From JAGHEK01 sp044426235 (lineage in GTDB: Bacteria > Bacillota > Clostridia > Peptostreptococcales > Peptostreptococcaceae), in the NCBI GenBank assembly GCA_044426235.1, contig JAWXUS010000008.1:5199-69198 (forward strand): a DNA stretch of 64,000 bases, read 5' to 3'. The notes below the pieces were generated by a model. It saw nothing but the letters and a program-made list of their open reading frames with translations, had not been told where the DNA came from and did no database searches. The position numbers and the translations under genes were made by a program. Below are positions 35,894 to 42,765 of the stretch, in pieces (the first letter of the stretch is position 1; the number at the start of each line of letters is the position of its first letter).

Positions 35894-36148
35894 ATGGACT
35901 ATCCAAACCCTTACGTGGATCCTAGTATGTATACGAATAATACGCACGAAGATAATTTTCAATTTAATCAAATGCCAAACCAAATGCAGTTTAATCAAAA
36001 TCAATTTAATCAGATGATGAATCCTCAAATGCTAAATCCTCAAATGATGCAACAAATGATGATGCAACAAATGATGATGATGCAACAACTACTTGCCCAA
36101 ATGAACTCAAATATGAATATGGAAGAATTCGACGAGGAAGAAATGTAA
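35894..36148 (+). CDS. Met/Gln/Asn-rich low-complexity small protein
   Basis: The 84-residue protein has about 20 methionines and a similar number of glutamines, arranged as N-P-Q-M and Q-Q-M-M-M repeats (about 40-72), and an acidic tail E-E-F-D-E-E-E-M. A strong ribosome site (AAAGGAGAT) precedes MDYPNPYV. A sigma-A-like promoter (TTGTTT-N18-TATAAA, about 35850-35879) lies upstream. No domain is recognised. Possible roles, all inference, are a spore-coat or matrix component, a metal (Cu) binder, or an oxidant sink. The ribosome site and promoter argue that it is a real gene despite its composition. Confidence 0.6.
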   Translation: MDYPNPYVDPSMYTNNTHEDNFQFNQMPNQMQFNQNQFNQMMNPQMLNPQMMQQMMMQQMMMMQQLLAQMNSNMNMEEFDEEEM

Positions 36149-36197
36149 TTATTTTTAAAATTATGTATAAAAATATGTTAACTGTTAATAATAGTAA

Positions 36198-36235
36198 TGT
36201 ATTCCTCATAATATTCCCCCAATATTATAAATACA
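36198..36235 (+). other. Hairpin with C-rich bulge and loop, possible 3' UTR-derived RNA
   Basis: TGTATT (36198-36203) pairs with AATACA (36230-36235), and ATAATATT (36208-36215) with AATATTAT (36221-36228). This leaves a CCTC bulge and a CCCCC loop, directly before a terminator. C-rich single-stranded motifs of this kind are typical of Firmicute small RNAs that bind ribosome sites. It contains one copy of the ATGTATTCCTCA motif. Confidence 0.4.
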
Positions 36236-36270
36236 AAAGCTATGGAGTAGATAAACTTCCATAGCTTTTT
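36235..36270. terminator. Bidirectional terminator between the Met-rich gene and the 353-residue gene
   Basis: The stem AAAAGCTATGGA / TCCATAGCTTTT (36235-36246 with 36258-36269) is flanked by T-runs for both strands and serves two convergent genes. Confidence 0.8.
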
Positions 36271-36274
36271 AAAT

Positions 36275-37336
36275 TTAATCTAAAAAATCATCAAAATCTG
36301 TTGAACAAGATTCACAGTAATCAAATAATATATTTTCATCAAAATATAAATGCTCTAAAATATCTAAATAATCGCCATATTTTTTTAATAATTCTTGTTC
36401 AGTTAATTTTATGTTTATTTGGTCGTAATTTCCAACGAAAACGTAATTATTTTGAACATAAAAAATATTTTTTATATCATTATTAATAATATATTCATTT
36501 TCTTTGACGTGATCATTATCTTTTTTAAAATTTGTATATAGATTTCCTTCACACATTTCGCACTTTTGCATATGAAGATTATCTTTAAAAAATAACTCCT
36601 CAAATACTTCTCTATTTTTTAATTTGTATATACTTAAATATTCTTCTTTTTTTATTTCATCAAATGCCTCAAAATCATAAATTGAGTAAGTTTCATCAAA
36701 TTTAATAGACATTAGTTCTAAATTATTAATTTCTAAAATCCCTTTAGATAAAAAATATCCGTCCATATCTTCATATATAAATTCGCATTCATAAATACTA
36801 TTTTCTTTCTTGTTTATCACATTTTTAAGTAGTGTTCCATTTATTTTTGTAAGCTCTGTTTCAGATATTTCTTCTTTGTTAGTTAGATAGAATATTCCTT
36901 CTTTATCTTTTGAAATAATTCTCATCAAAATATAGTTTATAAATTCGTAGTCGTTTTCTATTTCCTTAGATAATAATTTATTTAATTCACTTTTCGATAC
37001 TTTATTAAATTTTAAATCTTTTGTATTTTCCATAAAGTTTTTAAGCTCAATTTCTATATCTTCAGTTTCTTCATATGAATAATTTAAAAGCGACATAGCA
37101 TAATTAGTATCTAAGTCTATTATTTCACTTCCAAAACCTCCAAATAATCTTTCTATCTCTTTTTTATGATCCATTTCGCTCGGATTTATTATACTAACAT
37201 AATCACTAACTCCACCTCCCTCAAAGTCTAATATTATATATTGACTAAGAATTTCAAAGTTTATTTCCCACTTAATAAATAGTCCTAAACTTCCCATTAA
37301 TCTTGATTTAGTTGCTTTTGCACTAATAAACCTCAT
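36275..37336 (-). CDS. Uncharacterised protein with two CxxC pairs
   Basis: I do not recognise this 353-residue protein. It is acidic and probably cytosolic: no signal peptide or membrane segment. Late in the sequence lie C-E-M-C-E-G (about 265) and, near the C-terminus, C-E-S-C-S-T-D (about 343), which together could bind one zinc ion. The N-terminus carries a hydrophobic strand region with G-G-G-V-S-D-Y. The start is taken at MRFISAK, 7 nt after GGAGG; the ATG two codons upstream overlaps the ribosome site. It has its own terminator and no informative neighbour. Confidence 0.7.
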   Translation of the reverse strand: MRFISAKATKSRLMGSLGLFIKWEINFEILSQYIILDFEGGGVSDYVSIINPSEMDHKKEIERLFGGFGSEIIDLDTNYAMSLLNYSYEETEDIEIELKNFMENTKDLKFNKVSKSELNKLLSKEIENDYEFINYILMRIISKDKEGIFYLTNKEEISETELTKINGTLLKNVINKKENSIYECEFIYEDMDGYFLSKGILEINNLELMSIKFDETYSIYDFEAFDEIKKEEYLSIYKLKNREVFEELFFKDNLHMQKCEMCEGNLYTNFKKDNDHVKENEYIINNDIKNIFYVQNNYVFVGNYDQINIKLTEQELLKKYGDYLDILEHLYFDENILFDYCESCSTDFDDFLD

Positions 37337-37363
37337 TTTCATTCCTCCAAAACTTTATTATAC

Positions 37364-37392
37364 GACAAAAAAAGCCTCTTTAAAAAGAGACT
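37364..37392 (-). terminator. Terminator of pstS
   Basis: The stem AGCCTCTTT / AAAGAGACT (37373-37381 with 37384-37392, one G-U pair) is followed on the minus strand by seven T residues. Confidence 0.8.
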
Positions 37393-37401
37393 TTTTATTA
37401 T

Positions 37402-38235
37402 CTATTTAACACTTACTAATCCTTCTTCTTCAATTATTGCTTGACCTTCATCACTTAATATAAAATCTAAGAATTCTTGACCTTTTTCAGATAAGTTTTC
37501 TTCTTTGTGTACTAATAAGAATGGTCTAGATACTGGATAATCTCCAGATTTTATATTATCAGTAGTCATTTCAACACCATCAACTGAAAGTAATGTTACA
37601 TTTTCATCAACATAAGATCCTGAAACGTATCCTATTGCGTTTACATTTCCTTCAACTGTTGATTTTATGTTTCCTGAACCATCTCCGATTGTTGCATCTT
37701 TAGTTAATTCAGCACTTTCGTAACCTATTATTTCTTCGAATGCTCCTCTAGTTCCTGAACCATCTTCCCTTGATACTGCAACTATTGGTGCATCATCTCC
37801 ACCTAATTCTTGCCAGTTAGTTATTTCTCCTGTATATATTCCATTTATTTGATCACTTGTTAAGTTTTTGATTGGGTTATTAACGTTTGTTATTAATGCT
37901 ATTGCATCTATTGCCATTGTAGTTTCAACAACTCCTGATGCTCTTTCTTCGTCCTTTAAATCTCTTGAAGACATACCTATTTCAGATATTCCATCTATTG
38001 CATTTTTAACTCCAGCCGATGATCCAAGTTGTTGGATTTCTATATTTACATCTTCATTTAAATCTTCAAATCTTTCAGATACTAATTCCATTGAAGGACC
38101 TACTGAAGTTGAACCTGAAACTGTTATAGTACTTTTTCCACCAGCAGATTCATCATTACTTCCTCCACAACCTACTGCTAAAGCTCCAACTAATACTGTT
38201 GACATTAATAAAGATGATACTCTCTTATTTAACAT
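37402..38235 (-). CDS. pstS: Phosphate ABC transporter substrate-binding lipoprotein PstS
   Basis: The 277-residue lipoprotein has lipobox A-V-G-C (about Cys23) and captures phosphate outside the membrane for the PstCAB transporter. It shows V-S-G-S-T-S-V-G-P-S-M-E (about 39-50), a phosphate-binding loop, and S-R-E-D-G-S-G-T-R-G-A-F-E (about 155-167), the second signature. No pstC, pstA, pstB or phoU follows: the gene has its own terminator and is alone, so the rest of the system must lie elsewhere. The start follows AAGGAG. Control by PhoP is likely in this family, but no Pho box was recognised. Confidence 0.93.
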   Translation of the reverse strand: MLNKRVSSLLMSTVLVGALAVGCGGSNDESAGGKSTITVSGSTSVGPSMELVSERFEDLNEDVNIEIQQLGSSAGVKNAIDGISEIGMSSRDLKDEERASGVVETTMAIDAIALITNVNNPIKNLTSDQINGIYTGEITNWQELGGDDAPIVAVSREDGSGTRGAFEEIIGYESAELTKDATIGDGSGNIKSTVEGNVNAIGYVSGSYVDENVTLLSVDGVEMTTDNIKSGDYPVSRPFLLVHKEENLSEKGQEFLDFILSDEGQAIIEEEGLVSVK

Positions 38236-38363
38236 AATTTTCTCCTTTTAATATGTAAATTTATATAATTTTCTCTTTTTATAAACATTATTTCCTTCTT
38301 CAAATAAAATAATACATTCATTTTGTTAAGAAAGTGTTATGCTAATGTTAAATAATTGTAAAA

Positions 38364-38531
38364 TTATAAATTTCTTTCAACTCTTATATATTCATTTATT
38401 AATTCGTTTATATTATCACTATGAACTTTAATTTCATCTTCAAATATATCCGGATATACCATACAAACATTTAGTTCATCTCGTACAACCTCTATTTCCT
38501 CTTTTAACTCACTTAATCTCTCTTTACTCAA
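38364..38531 (-). CDS. Spo0E-like aspartyl-phosphate phosphatase
   Basis: This 55-residue gene uses a TTG start (38531) 8 nt after GGAGG. The protein has the Spo0E-family layout: a first helix with I-E-V-V-R-D-E-L-N, a short loop, and a second helix with H-S-D-N-I-N-E-L-I-N-E-Y in place of the S-Q-E-L-D-x-L-I-x-x-Y signature of the family. Spo0E proteins dephosphorylate the response regulator Spo0A and delay sporulation. The S-x-x-L-D core is diverged (S-D-N-I-N), so activity is uncertain. It stands alone between pstS and the rRNA methyltransferase gene. Confidence 0.7.
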   Translation of the reverse strand: MSKERLSELKEEIEVVRDELNVCMVYPDIFEDEIKVHSDNINELINEYIRVERNL

Positions 38532-38602
38532 AACGTATTCCTCCGATATACTAGTTTAAGGACTTATTATACACTATTTATTAAATATTTTAAACTGAAT
38601 AA

Positions 38603-38642
38603 TAAAATAAAAAAGGAGATATCACCTAATTGTAATAACTCC
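38603..38642 (-). terminator. Terminator of the rRNA methyltransferase gene
   Basis: The stem GGAGATATCAC / GTAATAACTCC (38615-38625 with 38632-38642, imperfect) is followed on the minus strand by TTTTTTATTTT. Confidence 0.65.
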
Positions 38643-38701
38643 TAAAAACCAAACTAATACTTTTTAATTCTATCTTAAATATATATTAATATGATTTCCA
38701 A

Positions 38702-40054
38702 TTATTTTTTAACTATTTTACAAACACTTTCCACGTGCATAGTGTGAGGGAACATATCTACTGGTTGAATTTCAACACATTTATATCCTCTTTGGTCTAA
38801 GTATGCTAAATCTCTTGCAAGTGTTGATTGATTACAAGAAACGTAAACTATTCTATCAGGATTCATTAAAACCATAGTATCAAGTACTTTTTCGTCACAA
38901 CCTTTTCTTGGAGGATCAACAACCACAACATTAACTTTTTTACCTTCATCATAAAGTTTTGGTACAACTTTTTCAGCCTCACCAACAAAAAATTCAACAT
39001 TTTCTAAGTTATTTAATTTTGCATTTATCTTTGCATCTTTTATTGCATCTTCAACAATTTCCACTCCATATACTTTTGTTGCTTTTTGTGCTAAGAATAA
39101 AGAAATTGTTCCTATTCCACAATAAATATCAAAAACTGTGTCATTTTCTTTAAGGTCTGCATATTCTAAAGTTTTGTCATATAATACTTTAGTTTGAACA
39201 GGATTTACTTGGAAGAATGAAAGTGGTGAAATTTCAAATATTAAATTACCAATATAATCATTTATCTTTCCTTCACCAAATATATTTTTATTCTTTCTAC
39301 CAAGAATAACATTAGTTTTATTTTTATTAATATTTAGTACTAAAGTTTTAAAACCTTCAATTCTTTCTTTTAAAGTTTCTACTAACTCCTCTATATTTGG
39401 TAATTTGTCGTCATTTATCACTAAAACTACCATAACTTCATTAGTCGTATATCCGTATTTTGTCACTAAATGTCTTAAGCTACCTTTGTGAGATTTTTCA
39501 TCGTAAATATTTATATTATTTTTACTTATATATTCTCTAATTATTTGTATAATTTCGTCGTTAATTTCGTGTTGAATATGGCATTTATCTGTTGGAATTA
39601 TGTCGTGACTTTTCTTTTTGTAAAAACCTATTTCAACTTTTCCTTTATCTAATTTTATAGGAAATTGTGCTTTATTTCTATATCTTTGAGGAGTATCCAT
39701 TCCTATCGTATCATGAATTTTAACATTATCAAGTTTTGCAATTCTTTTTATAACTTGTACAACTTCGTTAGTCTTAACTTCTAGTTGTTTGTTATAATCT
39801 AAATTCTTTATTTGGCACCCTCCACACATATCAAGTTCACAAATATTATCAACTCTATGTTTTGATTTTTCAATGATTTTTACTATATCACCTACTGCAT
39901 AATTTTTCTTCGATTTATTTATTTTAACTTCGATTTTATCTCCAATTATTCCATTATCAACGAATACTGTGAAATTATCATACTTTCCAACTCCAACTCC
40001 ACCAATTCCAAGATCAACAATGTCTACTACATAATTTTTATTTTTTTCTAACAT
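38702..40054 (-). CDS. rlmD: 23S rRNA (uracil-5-)-methyltransferase, RlmD/RumA family
   Basis: The 450-residue protein has an N-terminal TRAM RNA-binding domain (about 1-60), a 4Fe-4S motif (C-E-L-D-M-C-G-G-C near 73-81, with another Cys further on), and a C-terminal SAM methyltransferase domain: F-D-I-Y-C-G-I-G-T-I-S (about 310), V-V-D-P-P-R-K-G-C (about 380) and catalytic Y-V-S-C-N-Q-S-T-L (about 405). In Firmicutes the homologue (RlmCD) makes m5U at two 23S rRNA sites; which sites are used here cannot be told. The start follows TTAGGAG. Confidence 0.92.
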   Translation of the reverse strand: MLEKNKNYVVDIVDLGIGGVGVGKYDNFTVFVDNGIIGDKIEVKINKSKKNYAVGDIVKIIEKSKHRVDNICELDMCGGCQIKNLDYNKQLEVKTNEVVQVIKRIAKLDNVKIHDTIGMDTPQRYRNKAQFPIKLDKGKVEIGFYKKKSHDIIPTDKCHIQHEINDEIIQIIREYISKNNINIYDEKSHKGSLRHLVTKYGYTTNEVMVVLVINDDKLPNIEELVETLKERIEGFKTLVLNINKNKTNVILGRKNKNIFGEGKINDYIGNLIFEISPLSFFQVNPVQTKVLYDKTLEYADLKENDTVFDIYCGIGTISLFLAQKATKVYGVEIVEDAIKDAKINAKLNNLENVEFFVGEAEKVVPKLYDEGKKVNVVVVDPPRKGCDEKVLDTMVLMNPDRIVYVSCNQSTLARDLAYLDQRGYKCVEIQPVDMFPHTMHVESVCKIVKK

Positions 40055-40084
40055 AATATTCTCCTAAAAAGTTTCTATTTTTTA

Positions 40085-40116
40085 AAAAATTAAAGAGTGT
40101 AGAAAATTCTACACCC
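40085..40116 (-). terminator. Terminator of pfkA
   Basis: The stem GAGTGTAGAA / TTCTACACCC (40095-40104 with 40107-40116, one G-U pair) is followed on the minus strand by CTTTAATTTTTT. Confidence 0.75.
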
Positions 40117-40137
40117 TTAGATTATTACTATATATAA

Positions 40138-41097
40138 TTATATAGATAATATTTTTGTCATTTCGAAAGTCTTCTTATCAAACTCTCTAGTCATAGCTAA
40201 AGCTTCATTTATATCCATATCCATTATTTGATTATCTCTTATACCAACAACTCTAGCAGCTTTTCCTTCAAGTAATAATTCAACAGCTCTAACACCCATC
40301 TTACTTGCTAGTATTCTATCGAATGCACTTGGGCTACCACCTCTTTGCATATGTCCAAGAACTGTTATTCTAAGATCTGCATCAGTTTCATCAACTATTT
40401 TCTTACCAAGTTCTTGAGCATTTCCAACACCTTCAGCTAAAACTATTATACTATGTTTTTTACCTCTAGCAGCAGTTTGCTTTAATTTATCACAAACCTC
40501 TTCAACCGAAAACTCAACTTCTGGAACTATTATACTCTCAGCTCCACCTGCAAGACCTCCATATAAAGCTAAATCTCCACAGTGTCTACCCATAACTTCA
40601 ACTATATTTACTCTTTCGTGAGATGCTGAAGTATCTCTTATTTTACCGATAGCATCTATTATAGTATTCATAGTAGTATCAAATCCTATAGTGTAGTCTG
40701 TATATGCTAAGTCATTATCTATTGTTCCCGGAAGTCCTATTGTTGGGAATCCTAAATCAGTTAATTTTTGTGCTCCGTGGAATGAACCATCTCCACCAAC
40801 AACTACTAAACACTCTATTCCATATTTATTTAAAGTTTTAACTCCTATTGCTCTTCCTTCTTCAGTCTTGAATTCTTCACATCTTGAAGATTTAAGAATT
40901 GTTCCACCTCTTTGGATTATATCTCCTACTGAAGATAAGTCCATTTCAAATATATCATCTTCTATTAACCCTTTGTACCCTCTGTTTATTCCATAAACTT
41001 TACATCCATGGTATATCGCACTTCTAACTACAGCTCTAACAGCTGCATTCATTCCTGGAGCATCTCCTCCACTAGTTAATATCGCTATTGTTTTCAT
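40138..41097 (-). CDS. pfkA: ATP-dependent 6-phosphofructokinase
   Basis: The 319-residue glycolytic enzyme phosphorylates fructose 6-phosphate. It shows the ATP site L-T-S-G-G-D-A-P-G-M-N (about 8-18), G-G-D-G-S-F-H-G-A (about 102), the catalytic L-P-G-T-I-D-N-D (about 124) with G-D next to it as in ATP-dependent forms, and G-H-M-Q-R-G-G-S-P-S for the substrate. The length is that of the bacterial allosteric tetramer. The start follows AGGAGG. It lies downstream of dnaE, as in many clostridia, but pyk is located with the other lower glycolytic genes. Confidence 0.97.
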   Translation of the reverse strand: MKTIAILTSGGDAPGMNAAVRAVVRSAIYHGCKVYGINRGYKGLIEDDIFEMDLSSVGDIIQRGGTILKSSRCEEFKTEEGRAIGVKTLNKYGIECLVVVGGDGSFHGAQKLTDLGFPTIGLPGTIDNDLAYTDYTIGFDTTMNTIIDAIGKIRDTSASHERVNIVEVMGRHCGDLALYGGLAGGAESIIVPEVEFSVEEVCDKLKQTAARGKKHSIIVLAEGVGNAQELGKKIVDETDADLRITVLGHMQRGGSPSAFDRILASKMGVRAVELLLEGKAARVVGIRDNQIMDMDINEALAMTREFDKKTFEMTKILSI

Positions 41098-41211
41098 AAT
41101 TATGCCTCCTATTTTTATAATATTATTTATTGATTAATTAATTTATTTTAAACTACTTAAAAGATACTCTTATTATATCACAGAAATCGTTATTTTTTAT
41201 ACTATTTTTTA

Positions 41212-42416
41212 CTAAATATTTTTTAATTTTACATTTTCATATCCAAGCAAATTACTTAATGAATTTATTAAGAAATCTGATGATTCAACATTTATTCTAT
41301 CATATCTAAACATTTTTTTCTCATCTTCATAATAAAAATATAATTCATCATTACCTAAGTTATTTTTACATATATTTATAACTTTTTCAAGAAGTTCTTT
41401 TTCTTTTCTTGAACTAATTTTTATATATACTCTTTTTCTTTCTTCATCAAGATCTGCAATGTAGTTTGCCATAAGTTTTGGATTTTCATTTTCTGATATA
41501 TCAAGAGTTCCTTTAATAAGTAAAATACTATCTTCCATTAATTTATTTTGATACTTATCAAACATTTGGGGAAAAATTACAACTTCAATACTTCCATACA
41601 AATCTTCAATTTCAACGAATGCCATTAATTTGTTAGTTTTAGTAGTCTTTATAGTTTTTCTAGTTATTATTCCACCCATTATAACTTGCTGTTTATCAAG
41701 TTTTAAATATGATTCGCTTTCTTCTCTTAACGAAATTAATTTTGCATTATCTATTGAAGTTTTATTCTTTAATTTATCTTCATATTCTTTTAAAGGGTGA
41801 GAACTAACATACATTCCAAGAACTTCTTTTTCAAGATTTAATTTATCTTTCTCACTAAATTCTTCATAAAATTCTAACTTATTAAAATCTTCATCATCTT
41901 CTTCAAAAGTTTCAAATAATGAAATTTGACCTTTTATATTTTTCTTTCTATCACTACTAATACTATTTAAAATGTCTTCATAACCATTCATTAAAGTTCT
42001 TCTATTTTCGCTTATTTCGTCGAATGCACCAGATTTAATTAAACTTTCAACGGCCTTTTTATTTAATTCTCCTTGATTTATTCTATTCGCTAAATCATTT
42101 AGATCCTTAAACTCTCCAAAATTTTCTCTTTCTTTAACTATTCCATTTATAACGTTAGTTCCAACATTTTTTATTGCACTCATTCCAAATCTTATATTTT
42201 TTCCATCAACCGAAAATTTCGAATAACTCTTATTAATGTTTGGTTTTAAAACTTCTATACCAAGTGAATTACACTCTTTTATATATTCAACAACCTTGTC
42301 ATTGTTTCCCATTACACTAGTTAAAAGTGCCGCCATAAATTCAACTGGATAATGTGTTTTTAAATATGCAGTTTGATACGATAAAACTCCGTACGCCGCA
42401 GCGTGACTTTTATTAA
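41212..42416 (-). CDS. dnaE: DNA polymerase III alpha subunit DnaE, exon 2 (C-terminal third)
   Basis: The second coding block of the intron-split dnaE gene. It begins at 42416 with TTAATAAAAGTCAC, the remainder of the Phe codon and N-K-S-H-A-A-A-Y-G. It carries the end of the fingers region, the tandem helix-hairpin-helix part and the OB-fold (I-M-G-G-I-I-T-R-K ... G-S-I-E-V-V-I-F-P). Joined to exon 1 it gives 3456 nt, 1151 residues, the normal length for DnaE. Reading this block alone from the internal ATG at 42336 would wrongly suggest a truncated protein without upstream signals. No ribosome site precedes that ATG. Confidence 0.9.
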
Positions 42417-42765
42417 CTATGTTTTACTTGTGGGCTCTTTATCCCACAAAACCATTCGGAAACATTGGACTATATCATCACCTACTAATTCTAGTTTAGG
42501 TGCAGGATTTCGTGGAGAAATATTATCTTGGGTATTCACTCTCTAGTCTCTGAACCTTTTACCTACTTTTATCCCATTCGGCAAAGTGGTTGCTGATTGT
42601 CTAACATTTAATATTTTTACTATCCCTTTGGAATTACCCGTAGCCCTTATACATATTTCTACTATAAGTTAGTAATTAAATGTTTGCAGATTTCCCAGCA
42701 ATTAACCCTGTTTTCATTACATATTTCTACATAATGGCACTTATTTATTAAAATAAATTTTGTTT
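42417..42765 (-). ncRNA. Group I self-splicing intron in dnaE
   Basis: A 349-nt intron without ORF. Core elements on the minus strand: the P4 strands TTGCTG (42701-42696) and CAGCAA (42595-42590), with GGGAAA after the first; the P5 strands ACATTTAAT / ATTAAATGT; the diagnostic P7 strand GGTTCAGAGACTA (42556-42544) facing AACC; and GATATAGTCC (42476-42467), common in subgroup IA introns. A hairpin TTGTGGG / CCCACAA (42428-42449) is near the 3' end. Exon 1 ends in U (42766) and the intron in G (42417), as group I introns require. GCAU before the splice site pairs with GUGC inside the intron (U-G wobble at the cut). Splicing restores F-N-K-S-H. Confidence 0.93.

Noticed and set aside
35831..36209. 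Two minus-strand ORFs opposite the Met-rich gene
   Set aside because: They are made of the complementary repeats (I-H-H-L, S-S-F-V-A-S); no ribosome site; the plus-strand frame has a clear one.
42337..42763. dnaE looks like a pseudogene broken into two genes by an insertion with stops
   Set aside because: The interrupting sequence has a complete group I intron core and exact removal restores a conserved motif and full length, so an intron explains it better than decay.
42417..42765. Group II intron or intein in dnaE
   Set aside because: There is no domain V hairpin, no GUGYG start, no reverse transcriptase, and no intein block or continuous reading frame; P4/P7 signatures are those of group I.
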